A stretch of DNA of 64,000 nucleotides from Nothophaeocryptopus gaeumannii (lineage: Eukaryota > Ascomycota > Dothideomycetes > Mycosphaerellales > Mycosphaerellaceae). The DNA lies in the NCBI GenBank assembly GCA_031771865.1, contig JASISA010000019.1, positions 1,116,001 to 1,180,000 on the forward strand, in the 5' to 3' direction. Below are positions 39,826 through 53,300 of the stretch, piece after piece; position 1 is the first letter of the stretch; every line of letters begins with the position of its first letter. A program made the translations under genes and the position numbers. The notes under the pieces were generated by a model. The model was not told the DNA's origin and searched no databases. It saw nothing but the letters and a program-made list of their open reading frames with translations.

Positions 39826-42379
39826 TCACATAATGTCCTTGATACTGATCCTGCTGCTCGACGCATTCGCAGCGTTGCCGTTGCCGTTGCTGCCATTCTC
39901 GTGGCGAGCGTTCGGCTTCGGAGACATCGAAGCCTGAGACGTTGGGTGTGGAGCCAGCGCTGGTTGATGCGGTGGTGGTGCTTGCGGGTACGTCCCAGTC
40001 TGGCCAGGCGTTTGTTGACCAGAAGGCGGCTGAGAGGGTGGTCCAGATGCTTGTTGGGCTTGTTGGTGTTGCTGGAGCTGGTCGAGAGTCCGCTGAACGT
40101 GCTCCCATCCACCCCAGTCATTCGCTTCCCGCTCGGTCAATGTGCTCGTGGACAGCTGCTCGGCCGCCAGTCCAGGTTTGTCTTCAGCGTGGCCGTTCAG
40201 AACGACTTGTGGCTGGTGTAGGTTTGTACCGGTCTCGCTACCGCTCCAAGCCCACGCGTCATCGGCGCTTCCTTGCATATCACCGCTAGCATACGCCAAA
40301 AGCTCTTCGTCCGACTCAATGGCTTGCTGAGAAACTCCTGCACGTAGTCTTTCGATCAATCTCTCCAGAAAGAACGCCAGATAGCGCCCGCAAGCAATGT
40401 TGTTCTTCCGCAGATCAGCAATTGCTGCCGACACATGAACGAGAGTCTGAGCCGCAGCGAATTCGCCTCGCAAGCACAATACCAGCTCGCATCTCCATAG
40501 ATGAGCGCAGAAAAATGCTGGAGTCATCGTTCGAATGCGCGAAGCCCAAATCGATAGATGTTGCTGCGAGAACCACGCTAGCTCCTGCGAGTTGGCGACA
40601 AAGCGTAGGGAACGCTGGGCGTAATGTGCTGTTTCTTTGGCGACCTGCACACACCTGTCCAGAGCATCTCTTCTATCGTTCAATCGGCACGCCGGAGAAA
40701 GATTGTGTCGGTAGAGGAAGAATCGCTGGGTATGCAAGCTGCAGCTGGCAGTAAGAAGTCTGGGATCGAGAGGAGCCTGAGAGTGTATTGGATACGGTTC
40801 CGGCCATGAGGACATGATGGACTTGAAGTGCTCGTCGCAAGTCGCGAGAGTCGACGCGGCGATAATTTGGGACTTCAGTGTTTTCTTGAGTTGTGCCGTA
40901 GTGCGCGTTACCGGAATCACTGCCATCAGTCCACTCGGTGTGATCTGGTTCGGAGGTGGCATGACAACGCCATTCGGACGGATGCAGTCATCGTCAACTG
41001 GAACAGGTTCGCTGACATCGTAGTCATTGTCATCGATCAACAGCGGTCGTCCAAACTCCAGGGACACAACACTATCAAAATCAGCATACGGCATTCAAGA
41101 CTTCACCATTGCGCGCAACTTACCGGTCCCAATTGTAGATACTCCACCATACGCGCCTCCTCATTTCCGTCTCCATCGGCGGATAGGGTCCTTGATCGGT
41201 GTGTAGTCCTATGTCCTGGGCTATGCGAACAGCTGCTCCAAGCCATACCCACGCCGGTGATCGCATGTTCACCTCCACGTAGTAAATGCTGATCAACAAG
41301 CTCGTTCGCGCATGATCGATCGTCAACTCGTCGCTCCACGTATTCATGCATCTCATGCATTTCTCAAGATACTGTGATCCTGCTGTCTCCTGGTCTATGC
41401 TTTTCGACTGCGGGTTCATTAACGTACCGCAAGCGAGAATGGCATAAAAGAGGGCAACCCAAATGTCGCGACAATGTTGAAAGTTCCCCACGCGGTAGAG
41501 CTCCTCGTACTCCTGCATGAAAGTCGGAAGATGCAAGTGCGGTGCGTATACGTGGACCGAGCCACGGTAGTGCGCTATGAGATGGTCCGCGATGTGTTTA
41601 GGTGGAAGCGCGTGCGTGACATGAGGCAAAGTGGGCTGCGGACCAAACTCCCGATACGGAGGTGGTGGCTTGAAGATGCCTTTGCTGTAGGTCCGGATGT
41701 TCTTCCTGACCTCGTCAAATCCATCGATCACGGGTGGTAGTGGACGGCGTTCCATGTTTGTAGCTTCTGGTAGTTGCAGCGCAGGCACATTGGGTGCGCT
41801 AGACTGGTTGCCTCCTTCTTGTAGCATCCCACGCACCTGGTTGATCTGCTGTCTTGCAAGCGAAAGCTGCTTCTCCAGATCCTGGACTTGCTTGATAGAA
41901 GACATTCTCCGGTTGGTCTCCTTGGTGAATTGGCACTTGACTCCTCGGCTCGAACATTCCGAGCAGCTTGATGTATCAGTAGCATCGCATTTGACCTTGC
42001 GCTCTCGGCACGCATCACAGCTCGGGTCCTTACGACGCTGTCGATATGCCCTCTTCTGCTGAGCTGATAGAGAAGCGGCGGATGAATGGGTAGGCGAAAT
42101 TCCTGGAGTGGACATGCCAGAATCGGCGTTGGCCATGTACTGGTCCGGCACGAGACCTTGCGGCATTGGCGCTGGCCTAGGAGGATGGCCATAACTGTAC
42201 GGTGGCGGACCAAGTCCATTCAACGGTGGTTGTATGTTGGGTGACAAAGGCCTGTTGGCGGGATTGTATTGCTCTGAAGAGGTGTATGGGGGGTAAGCGG
42301 TCATCGACGATGGATACGGCGCCGGTGCCCGCGAGGTCGGCGAAGGCACCGATTGCTGATGTTGGGCGTTGCCGTCCAT
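39826..42379 (-). CDS. Zn2Cys6 transcription factor with fungal_trans domain
   Basis: Exons 42379-41124 and 41071-39826, with a 52-nt GTAAGT...TAG phase-2 intron, give 833 residues. A Pro/Ser/Tyr-rich N-terminus precedes the zinc cluster at 121-149 (CDACRERKVKC ... CSECSSRGVKC), then a coiled-coil-like linker (VQDLEKQLSLARQQINQV). The middle-homology domain runs from about 230 to 680: ALPPKHIADHLIAHY, HLPTFMQEYEEL, WVALFYAILACGTL, AVRIAQDIGLHTDQ and RRRVWWSIYNWDR, then SLEFGRPLLIDDNDYDV across the splice. The C-terminus is Gln/Pro/Asn-rich. A nuclear DNA-binding regulator; the target pathway is not deducible, and no neighbouring cluster suggests one. Confidence 0.9.
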
Positions 42380-45300
42380 TGTGACTGCTGGACGATTGGA
42401 TGGATCCTAAGGGCAATATTCGGCACCAGAGTCGAGATATGAGTGAGACATGCAGACGCAAGTAGATGCCTGAGCCCGTCAACGCAAGTGATCAAATCTA
42501 GTGACAGTTGTGTCGTCCACGGCGGCTGCTCATGCCACGTGCGGCCGGGATTCGAGGTGGTGGTGGCCTGGTGGGCTGCCCAGTCTGGTGTTGCAGATGG
42601 TGCGAGCGGCAGAAGTCTAAGAGAGGAAGAGGTTGAGTGGTGGAACAGTCCCAGGCGCAAAAACAGCTGCCGTGCCGCCGAGGTCCAGGGCCGCGATTGA
42701 TGAATGCACGGCAATGTTTGCTCGGCTCAATGCAGTAGTGGCAAACGGAGGGAGCAGGGACGGGAAGGAGAGCCTGGCAGCGCGCAGGGAGGAGAATAAC
42801 CAGCGTCGGGCAGAGGCTGGCTGTAGGATCCTCTAGTAGTGCCTGAGGTAGCAGTCGGCTAGATGGAGGAGGGTCTTGGAAGCGACTGTTAGCGAGGAGT
42901 CGAGTCGAGTCGAGACGTGTGACTGTGGGCGGCGGCGGTAGTAGCAGCAGCAGGTCGTCAACAAAGGTGCAGGCTGCTGGGCCGGTCGGTACGTACTCAC
43001 CTGCTCTACCTATAGTACTCGATGTACCGCTGTGTCCCTCCACGCGCACAGGCACAAGGGCCGGGTACGGTAGTAGTAGAAGCCACACGCTTCGGGTAGC
43101 TTGTTGCTTGTCAACTCTCGTCATTCACCTGGCCAGTAGCAGCGAAGCAGCCTCAGCCCGCGCAGGCCTCCGACTGGCCAGAAATGGTCCAGGAGGAGGG
43201 CGCGCGAAGGCAGCGAGGACGGCCGGCAGCGTGAGCCCTGAATTGTTGGGCGGGCCTGTTGTGGACGAGTTTTTGGATTGGGATGAGAGGAGAGCCGCTG
43301 TGAGAGGATCGCTCGCGGGCACGCACAAGGAAGCACGGCACGCGAGGCAGCGGCCGTCGATGCTCGCGTGCAGATCTGCTGCATCCGAGATGCCACGCCA
43401 GCAAGGGATAAGTAGGTGAAGATCCGGTGGAAGCGCCGTTTCTGGCTGGCCTGTGAGAGCAGCGTAGCGAGCGTAACGAGTCTAGCGACACCTTTACACA
43501 CCCACACCCACCGCAGGGGGAAGCGGCCGGGGCCAAGGGTCCACTTGGAGAGAGGTACCAGGAACGCGGTTCAGACATCCGTTCTACACGTCCAAGTGTT
43601 GGAGTTCGGCTTCCGAAGGCCTATCACAATGTCTCTCCTCGGTTCCTTCTAATCTACAAGGACACACGAGATTGGAGCCACGGACACCGACGCCAGGTCT
43701 ACAGGCGAACAGGTGGAGCGTCGACCAGCTGGAAGGCTGTGCTGTTTCGCTAGTCGTTGCTCAAGGTTCTGGACGTGATGCTGGACAAGCTTTGATCGAT
43801 TAAACCGTCGAACACTGAAATCCTCCGCTGCCGGCTCACCTCGCCGAGCGGATCTGCATTCTGCATTCTGCAGCAGACATCGCCAACCTTGCCGCGAGCC
43901 CTGAGCCGCCCTTTCTTGCTGCACTGGACCGCCCGACAAAGTCCCTGCGCAGGGCCTGCCTGCCTGCCACCTGCCTCTCCTTATTACCATCCTGACCAAG
44001 CTTGTGCTGCCGTATCGGCAGCAATACGAGCATATTGTATCGAACTCCTCCACGCGCCAGAGTAAGAAGCGAGCAAGTGTGGCGCTTCCACGCACGCGAC
44101 GTTCTTCTAGAAGTTCTTAGCGCATGCCTCCCATAGCCGTGCCTGTTCCCGGCGCCCGCGACCAATCTCGGAGCTACGATTACTCCTCACTTTCACGTCT
44201 CCGGTGCGAATATTCTAATTGCTGAGCCGCTTGCGTTAGACTTACGCAGTCCTGTAAATTCTCATCGAGTCGAGACGTGCGGTCTCCGAAGTTGCCAGTG
44301 GTGATGTGCGCTGCTCTCCTGGTGATTTGCATCTCACGACCTCGGAAAGGAAGGTCATTGAGCATTGTGGCCCGAGCCCAGGCGACATGTCTCAGAACAG
44401 CATGGTTGCAGAGCAGGGGCTCCCCGTGGCCGGCGTTTCGCGCATTGGAATTCAGCCGATTGCTCACAGCTCACCTTCTGTCGCCAGCGCGCCGCTCGGC
44501 AGTCTTGCTTCACCTTGTCAACGACATTTAGCTCTTTGTCATCTCCTATCACATGTCTGCTTGGCTTCCGGCTTCGAGCATGCGAGGCATGGTGTTGTTT
44601 CATGCTTGCTCATCCCACTCCCACGTTCATGCCGCCGTAGAGAGGAGCGAGGCGTATTCCTGTCTCGGCAGCGGCTCCACGAGCAGAACACGTGGCAAAC
44701 TTTCGTCGAAAGCTGAGACTAACCCAAAATTTGTACGAGTCGTCTTTGAGAAAGGTCGCTCAAATGAAACCCAGGTGTTCTTAAAGACCATCGCCAACAG
44801 CGAAGCAGCAACAAACATCAATACCGCAATAACCGTGAAAGCGGAGTGAGGATCGTCATTCTCCCGTCGTTTCAGCTGTCGATAGGGCTGTTGAGATCGA
44901 CGCCCGAGCATCTTTGACTGGTTCGGAAAGCGCAGGATGTCCCTCCTCGCTCCGAAGCACACATCTTTTGTCAAGGTATGCAAGAATGCAAGGCTTTGTA
45001 CAAGCTCAGTAGTTGTTCATCATGCATCCATCCATGCACGATTGAACCACACTCGCAATTTGCAATTTGCAATTTGCAATTTCCCAAGAGTCTCTCTGGA
45101 AGAAGTTGCCGATGTGCGACAGGAATGGGCAAATGCATGCGGAGATGGGTGCGAGACGATTAGATCGCTTCGATTGAACACAAGCAGCAACGAGGGCATA
45201 GTTCTATGAGATCGGCTCACACCCGGCAGATCAGCCATGCAGCCCCCGAGATTCTTACTGATTGACTGATTGAGGCACTTCCCCGATGCTGGCCCGAACT

Positions 45301-45860
45301 CCTCTCTCCACAATCTGCTTTTCGGATGTCCAACCGACGGAGCAGACGTCCGCACACGGCTCGAATTGCTCAAGATGCACTCTCAGCTGGACGGCCGAGC
45401 AACTGTCACATGATCGCATGAGTGATGCATCACAGCATCGCAAACGGTCTTCCGAAGACGTGCGACGTGCGTTGAGTCAATCGCTAGCAGCTGTCGCCGA
45501 GATGTGAAAGATGTAGTCTTCTCCATTCGTTTCCTCTCTTTTACTTGGCTCCATGAGATTGTGCTCGTCTGCATGTCTTGACTCCTTCTGAGAGCGTACC
45601 TGAGGCCAGCACGCCGTCGGAGGACGGCGAAGTCCTCTTGGCACGGACTTCAAGAGAAGAGTCTGCAAAGATTGAATGGCATCAAGCGTTTGTGAGCCCA
45701 CTTGGGAGGGAGCGATGTAGCTGTAAGCCAAGTGCTGTGATCTTCACTTCGACAAACATCATCAATTGCAACTACCTCGCGCATCAAACTCACAGTTCCT
45801 CGACACCGACCCTTTCCCTCTCACACCCAACCGCCTGACCATCTGCCGCGAATCATCAAC
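42380..45860. other. Long GC-rich intergenic region with simple repeats
   Basis: 3.5 kb upstream of two divergent genes. GTCGA units repeat three times at about 42898-42914, and (GCAATTT)4 lies at 45055-45082. Many open frames occur on both strands because of high GC content (for example 42498-43124), but none shows a domain or spliced continuation. A long regulatory leader for the Zn2Cys6 gene is plausible. Confidence 0.35.
45055..45082. repeat. Heptanucleotide tandem repeat (GCAATTT)4
   Basis: Four perfect 7-bp units in intergenic DNA about 780 bp before the adenine deaminase start. Confidence 0.85.
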
Positions 45861-47254
45861 ATGTGCCAAGACGACTTCCGGGCCTTCCTCAAGGCCATCC
45901 CGAAATGCGAGCATCACATACACCTGGAAGGCGCGCTCACGCCCCAAGTTCTGTTCAAGCTGGCGGCGAAAAACAACATATCTCTTCCTGCTGACGACAA
46001 GGCCTTCGCCTCGCCCGAGTCGCTGCTGCAGCGATATGACAACTTCACTTCACTTGATGACTTCCTCCACTACTACTACATCGGCATGAGCGTTTTGATC
46101 GATGCGTCAGATTTTGAGGCTCTCGCATGGGACTACTTCCAGCATGCAGCCGCGGATGGTACGTGATGATTTGCTTCTTCCGCTCATGTAACCCAATCCA
46201 CCTCAATCAACATGTTTTATCTGGATGCGGAAGCCGCAGCTGACGTGACTGCTCCAGGTGTGATGCACGCCGAAGTCTTCTTCGACCCACAAGCTCATCT
46301 TTCACGCGGCGTTCCGTACGAGACGGTCCTCTCCGGATTCAGCACCGCACGCAAACGCGCAGCCACGGAACTCGGCATCTCCAGTGAATTGATCTGCTGC
46401 TTTCTGCGACACTTGCCTGTGCCAGATTGCGTGTCCACCTTCAACTTGGGTGCCGTCCAGGTAAGCTTCACACCCGCAGTTCGACTGGAGACGGAAACCG
46501 TGTTCCATATGCTGATACCTCGAGAGGCAAGCTACAAGAGCGGCGACATCATCGGCATTGGTCTTGATTCCAGGTATGTGTTTGAGGATACGACTGTATC
46601 GCATGTCAGCCAACCAGGCATTTGTCAGGGTGTGGTGGTGTGAGAAGGTGAGAATCTGACCAAGATGACAGCGAGAACGGCTTTCCCCCAGAATGGTTCA
46701 AGGACCTCTACGAGGATGCGAAAGCTCTCGGTCTCCGCCGTACCGCTCATGCAGGCGAAGAAGGGCCGGCGAAATACATCGAAAGCGCCCTCGACACTCT
46801 TGGCGTAGATCGGATTGACCATGGCATTCGGCTCGCCGAGGACGATGCACTCCTGGAGCGCGTCGTGAAGGAAGGCAAGATGCTCTCCGTCTGCCCCATG
46901 AGCAATGTTCTCTTGCGTTGCGTCTCAAGCGTCTCGGAGGTGCCAATCAGAAAGTTCTTAGACCGCGGTGTCAAGTTCTCGATCAATTCCGATGATCCAG
47001 CCTATTTTGGCAACAACGTAAGTCTCCAAGCATTGCATCAAAGGTGAGACACAGCTAACGCCTCCCGCTCATAGTACATCCTCGACAACTACCTAGCTGT
47101 CCAGGACGCCTTCCAACTCACCGTCGCTGAATGGTCCACGATCTGCGAGAACGGTATACGAGGCAGTTGGTGTAGCGAGGCCCGGAAGCAGGAGATGCTG
47201 TCGAAGCTGAAGCAGACGGTCGACGCCTGGACTCCAACGCACCCAGCATCTTGA
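45861..47254 (+). CDS. AAH1: Adenine deaminase (AAH1 type)
   Basis: Five exons, 45861-46158, 46258-46460, 46527-46573, 46672-47017 and 47075-47254; introns 99, 66, 98 and 57 nt; 357 residues. Deaminates adenine to hypoxanthine in purine salvage, cytosolic and nuclear. Zinc and catalytic motifs: HIH at 19-21 in CEHHIHLEGAL, the region HAEVFFDPQAH, TAHAGEEG (zinc-bound His and catalytic Glu), RIDHGIRL, and SINSDDPAYFG (zinc Asp). GVGLDSSE-like GIGLDSSENGFPPE is restored only by the 46574-46671 splice. The 66-nt intron has no in-frame stop and could be mistaken for coding. The length equals that of fungal adenine deaminases and the SDDPAYFG ending separates it from animal adenosine deaminases. 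Confidence 0.92.
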
Positions 47255-48648
47255 GCAAATTGCAGGTGGCTAGGCATCGAGCGATTATTTTCAGTAACAC
47301 CAGACCAGCTTTCCAGCAACCACAGGTGCCCATTCGACGGTCCTACAGACTTCATACATGAACTACTGGACATTACCGCGCGGTGCTGTCCGAAGGGTCG
47401 GGACGAACAAGAGCTCTGTGCTTCTTGAATACGAGCGCGAGCTGCTCCACAAATAGGCTAAGCTCATTCTTCACTATGATTGGAGAGGAAGGGCCATTGA
47501 ACCCTTGAAGAACGACAAGCTTGCTAAAATGGTGCGAAGAGAGCTGTCTGCATGCTCGGGTTGGGCACTACTCGGTCGGCTTCTTCCTACAAGCTTTTTG
47601 TTTTTCAGATCTCACTACGAGACAACCTACACGTCCATCTCTCTACCGCATCTGAAATAGAATGACGATGTTGGGCAGGTGGATGCCTCTTTTCGAATCT
47701 GGATGGATGGATGAAGAAGCATGCGGCACTGCTGCAGGAACGAACGACGCGCGTAAGGAAGGATTCTGCATACCGAAAGTGAGTTATCAATAGATTGCAA
47801 TTTCGCGCGAATAGGCATTCATCTCATTCTCGAAAAGAGTAGATCTCCTGTTTCCGCAGCGTGCATCCCGCTTCATCTTGCTGCTCAGATAATGCCAACC
47901 ATAATGAGTAATAAATTGTAGTGACATTGTTATTTTACACAAACAATTCAAATCAGGACAGAACAGTCCGACGTTGCTAAAAAAGCTCTCGCGGAGAGTC
48001 TCTCGATTTCGCTCGCTCGCTCGCTCGCAGATGTAGAAAACCATTCAATTCTCAACCCGACTCCGAAAACAGCCCACAGGGGGCATGACGATTCCTGCCA
48101 TTCTATCGCTTCCGTACGCTTCCGATTCGCTTCGCTTTGCACAATCGATGAATGTTTCACGAATTACTGCCCAAAAAGTACATTTTCGCCAAAAAAACCA
48201 AAGTGTTGTTCCTCTTCTGGATACCTCCCGCTTTGCTGCTTCAAAACAATCTGCTGCCTGCCTGCCATGTAATCCTGCTCTGTTTGTTTTCCCTGTCCCC
48301 CGGAAACAGATGTAAGGAGAGTCGTAGTTGAGTCGTTTTGCTCGCGCTCGTGCGTCGTATCAAAAAAAAGGCCGTTATCGCAACATGATGATTACAATGT
48401 TGTTGTTGATTCAAGTATCGACAAGGAAAGTCGTGATGAGAGATATGGTATATTTCGGCGTGGGGATGGCGATGCGGGCTTCCAGGTTGGCGTACGTGCT
48501 CGGATGGAACAGACAGTACAGCTACTGCTATTGCTGGTGATGATGGTATTGATAATTCGAGGGACCAGCCTCTGGAGGTTGAGGATTTAAAGGAGGAGTC
48601 CTGGAAGCACGCAAACTTAGCCTATGGTCCTTGTCGTATTTTCAATTT
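47255..48648. other. Convergent intergenic region after adenine deaminase
   Basis: 1.4 kb between convergent gene ends. A CGCT tandem tract lies near 48009-48028. No gene is supported; the minus-strand frames are short. Confidence 0.4.
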
Positions 48649-50369
48649 TCACGTCCATATAGGCGCCTGGGATGAAGTTACGAACCCGCCTCGGAAACCG
48701 CCCAAGGAATACCCGTAGATCTGCTGCTCATCCTGCGACGTATATTGCTGTGGTGGGAAGCCAGGTGATGGCATCGCGCCCCAAGTCTGCTGTACACCGT
48801 ACGTGAACCCGGATTGGGAAAGGGGAACCTCGAGATATGAGGAGTGGTGAGGTGTTTGAATAGGAGTTGGAGCCGCGGTCGCCGTTGAGTGCAAGAGAGA
48901 GGGAGCGAAGGCCGGGCTGAGATTACCGATGCTCGTGTAAGTGAGAGTCTCCGGGTTGACGCTCAGCATGGGCGATCCGTGTTGAAGCGCCATTTGCTGC
49001 GATTGGACCACCCTGTTCCTGAAGCTGAGCGCCATTTGCTGGGGAAACTGCATTAGGGATGCAATCTCCATCGAGTTTGGATCCATTGCTCGTTGCGATT
49101 GCATTGCGTCAGTCACATTAATGATCTGCTCAAGTGGTGCCAGCGCGACTCTTGCGCAGAAAGCGGATCCCAGGTCTGTATACAGAGGCTCCAAAGCAAC
49201 TGCTGTGGCATAGAAATGGGCGAGCGTGAGCATGGCCGGCCCTTGCCCTCCATGCCGTTGAAGCAATAAGGTCGGGACCCAGAAAAGCCATTTGCGAAGC
49301 ATGTAGAGATGACTGAACTGTTCGTCGGCAGTCTGCGCGGGACTCGAGATCTGTAATCTCTGCAAGTACTGCAGTAATTGACCTATCCAGTAGGATTCGA
49401 CCTCATGCCCCATTAAGAATACTTCTAATTGTTGAGCGTGCTGTACAGTGTTCGAAAGAATCGCATTTCGATCAATTGATTCCACGGATTGCCGTCGGGA
49501 AGGCACTATGCCAACGAAGAGATCCTCTTCGTTGATATACTCCGCGAAAATCGATTCGTGTTTCCATGATTGCATCGCAGACAGTACGGACTGGATGCCT
49601 GCACGTAATGAAGACCAACTTCGCCTATAGAATGATCAGCACCACACGCACAACTAGGCCATTCTCGAATACTCACCAGTCTGTGGCCTGCCACAGGAGG
49701 AGAAGAGAAGCAGCCAAAACAGCATCGGCATTCGCATGCGAAAAGCTGCCGATAGCCTCATGTAGCCCCCTTAATGCAACTGTTCCGTGTTGAATGTGCA
49801 AATTCCGCGTCTCTGTCGAGGAGCGACTCCAGGCGAGGTGATTGGCGGAGAATGAAAGCAATGCGTGCATTACATACGGGTAAGATGCGGCGATGCTGAG
49901 AAATTTCGGCACCTTTGCTGCCCAAATGGTCAGATCTGAGGTGCCTTTGAGCATTGAATCGTTAGAAATCGAAGAGAGGTGGTGTATTAGCCGAAGCTCG
50001 TTCTTCGAATACTCGTGCGTCTGTGGTGGAGGGAACACTTGAAGTCCGGGATAGGGAAAGCTGCCTGTCTGTTGCCAGAGATCGATTCGGCTCTCTGTGC
50101 CCGGAGAGAAGGCGAGGGCTGGTTGCTCTGGGCTTGACTGGCTTTCAGTGTCTGATCCAATGTTCTCCATGTAGTCGCATCGGACCTGGTGCTTCGTGCA
50201 GTTTCGACTGTGCAGAAAATTAGACACCTGAGATCTCCTACGATTTAATTACTACATACCATTGCGGAAAGGTCTCGTCACAGCGGATATGCCTCCGCTT
50301 GCACGTTTTGCAGCCCTTTCGACTCTTCGTGTGACTTCTCCGCGAAGGACCAGTTCCTTGTCCTGCCAT
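48649..50369 (-). CDS. Zn2Cys6 transcription factor, sterol-regulator-like domain type
   Basis: Exons 50369-50260, 50207-49677 and 49624-48649, joined by two introns of 52 nt each, give 538 residues. The zinc cluster is split by intron 1 and is perfect after splicing: Cys at 20, 23, 30, 37, 40 and 47 (CKTCKRRHIRCDE ... QCRNCTKHQVRCDY). A helical region follows (ELRLIHHLSSIS, KVPKFLSIAASYPYVMHALLSFSANHLAW), characteristic of the Fungal_trans_2 / UPC2-like group: a Zn2Cys6 head directly before a compact all-helical regulatory domain. Targets unknown. Without the spliced first exon the DNA-binding head is lost. Confidence 0.87.
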
Positions 50370-53300
50370 GGCGCACACGATCAAGCCAGGGATGACAATG
50401 ACGGGCTGCGGCTACGGAAACGTCCAAGTTCCAGGAACGAAGCGACTGATTGCCTGATAGTTGGTTGTTGGTAGTCACAGTGGAGCTCGTCGAAGTGTCC
50501 AAGGTGTCTATTGCTCCTTCGAGGTGGGGACAGAATTCGGTAGAGGATGTAGGCTGTGTTGGATGTCAGGCGTAGTGCTGCGGTAGCCTCTATGAAGCGA
50601 GTCTTGTTGTGAGGTGTGTCTAAGCAATGGCAGCGGCGGGCGGTGACTGCTGGTGATAAAAGCAAAGACTAGTTCGAAACGAGTGTGGAGAGGTGAAAGC
50701 GAGTGTAAGGATACTTCCCAAGAGTGATCTTGGGTCCGATGGATACCGACCAGGAGGCACTATGTAACGGCCCTTCAGTAGTGAGAGGCGCAAGTGAGGT
50801 GGATTTAACCAGCACCAGGGCAGATCGCAGCGTGGCATTTGGTGGAGGTGAGGGACAGCAGCAGGTTCAGAGCTCGAAATAGACAAGAGATCTAACGCGT
50901 TCGGTGCTGGTGCCAGGCATCCCTGGAGGCGAGCAAGAGCCCGTGGCCTAGGGGAGGGTCCTCGTGTATGACATCGGCCTGCATGGGAAGGAGACCATGG
51001 TGGCCGCCTGTCCAGCGCGAGCGGAAGAGAGAAGCTTTCGCTATGCGCGGTGCACAGCGGTGGACTGTGCACACACCTGGCGGTCATCATGGCGCTAGGG
51101 ACATGCCGTTCATCGCTAGGCTCAGAGTCCCGTGCTAGACTGATCAGTGGGTGGTCGGTCAGGATGCCGCAGCGACGTTGCTTCGAGTTTCTTGCATGCG
51201 ACGCAGTGGACGTCTTCACGCTACGACTGTCAGTACCGTCAGTACAGCCCAGTTCGCAGGCGTGAGCACTGTAGCGCCAGCGCATCGGCTAAGAGGCAGC
51301 ACAGTGCACCCAGAGTCGAGGTACAGTACTCCGGAGTGCATTCCAGAGGTGGGCCACTGGGCCACTCGGCTGTCACCAATGAGGGTTGGCAGCAGCCCGA
51401 GCCCGAGGGCGGAAAAATCTTTCGTCGTCCCGCGAGCGCAGGCCTGTTGACCTGTGACCGCTAACCGCTAACCTATGCCTGACGATTACTACTGATGACA
51501 CCTAACCCACCCAGCCGGCGCGGATAGCTTCGCCGCGACTCCGGCGAGGATGGATTAGGAACGTTTCGCTGCATAAGGCACGCTGCTTATGCCTAAATCC
51601 TATGCCTCGGGGCGATCTGCAGGAACTGTGCACCTGTGTGCGTGCTCCTTACGCGAAAGACTGCCCATACAGATACAGAGGCCAGAAGCGGTGGCTACCA
51701 GTTCATCCGGGCCTCCGTCTGCTGCTGCTGCTCAGCCTCCGTGGAACGAGGACTGCTGCTGGCTGGACCGCCCTCCACCAGGGTCCGGAAACAGGCACCA
51801 GATCTCGGACCTTACACTGAGCCCTCGAAACGCAAGCCCAACGCAAAGCCGCTGGGCGAGTGGAATGGTTTGGACATGCGGTGGCTGTCTGTCGCGTGGT
51901 TCCCCGGCTCAGACGTTGCATTGTGGAAGAAAGGTTCGAGGGTGCAGAATCTAGCGGCGTCTAGCGACGAAGCCACCCGCACATAGCTCCGTTCTATTTT
52001 TGTTCCCTATTGCTACAGTACTGTATTGCTATTCCTCCCTCACCACTCACCATCTCGCAGCCTGAGATCTCATGTATTCCCATATTGTAGGACGCCGCGT
52101 ACTTTAAACCTCACACAGACTGGATTCATTTCTGCCGCGTTCGCTCACAGACTGATTTACACGGGCTTAAAACGGTACTTCATGCCTAGTCTCTGCCTTT
52201 CCATACCTCCGCGGACGGCAAGTAGTCTGTCTTTGTCTCGAAAATAGCTGCTTAAGCGCGGTGCAGAGATGCATAATTCATTATGCTGGGTTATTCACTG
52301 CCCAACCGACAGCACCGCCTGGTTAGGTCATTGAGATATACATGCCAGCCCGGCCCTGGCACCGCGCTGCCGCAGAAGTTCCGGAACTTCCTTCCAGCTA
52401 TTGACAACAACAAGTCTCATCTTCGCCACAGCGACGTCGCGTAGACGAGCCTGCGTTTCGAAAACGGGTCGACACATTTATCTCAAAGAAAAGCCTTTAC
52501 CAGCGCAGTGGGTTGCTCCATGCAACGGTTAACGTCGCTACGGGATGGATCCTGAGCGCTGCGGAATGACGTCGAACTCTGCCTTGTGTCGCCGAGAAGA
52601 CGACGACCAGCACGTCTGTTAGTCTTATTGCGTCCTGAGACATCCGTCCTCACTTTTAGATCAACACTCGATTAGTGGTCACTTATGCAATACAAGGGTC
52701 GTATTTTTCCGTCGATTATCGCAACGGACAGATGCGCTGTTGCACCTCGCCAGCATGAAAAAGCGCCTGCGTCATTCGTCGTTTGCCAAGGTCGAAAACT
52801 AGAAGAGCCCGGGCACAGCCACCATCTGACTTGGCTGCAGGTTCTAATCTATTTTCAGACCCATCATGATTTCGAAGTATTGGTATCGCTTTGAACATCC
52901 GCCACCATGGCCACACAACTTAACACAATTGCTCGCTTGAGCCACCCCCTCATGCACCGGAAGCTAGCGCCGTCGGCCGCCGAACCGGATGGTAGATGCA
53001 CAGACGGACGCCATTCGGGATACCCTGCGTCTCACGAGGAATCTAAACACCAGATCCTGACTCCTAGATGCCCTAATCTGGCCGCTCATTGCGGCTAAGT
53101 ACGCAGATTCCTTGCGATTACAACGCGCCCATTGGCAGCATTCCTGTTCCAACACTCGCAAAATCAATGAAGTATGAGGTATGATACTTCACGGCATACA
53201 TGCAGAGACAGGTCATTGCCCCAAAGTGGCTTCCTCCCCGCTCGCTGCTGGGGTCTATCTGTCGGTCTCTAGAGACCCGCTGTGGACTGACAGGCTCTGA

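Noticed and set aside
52990..53160. Protein-like broken reading (AIRDTLRLTRNL ... WPLIAAKYAD)
   Set aside because: Slightly reminiscent of HET-domain or transcription-factor pieces, but it has a stop and frame changes and no diagnostic motif; too weak to annotate.
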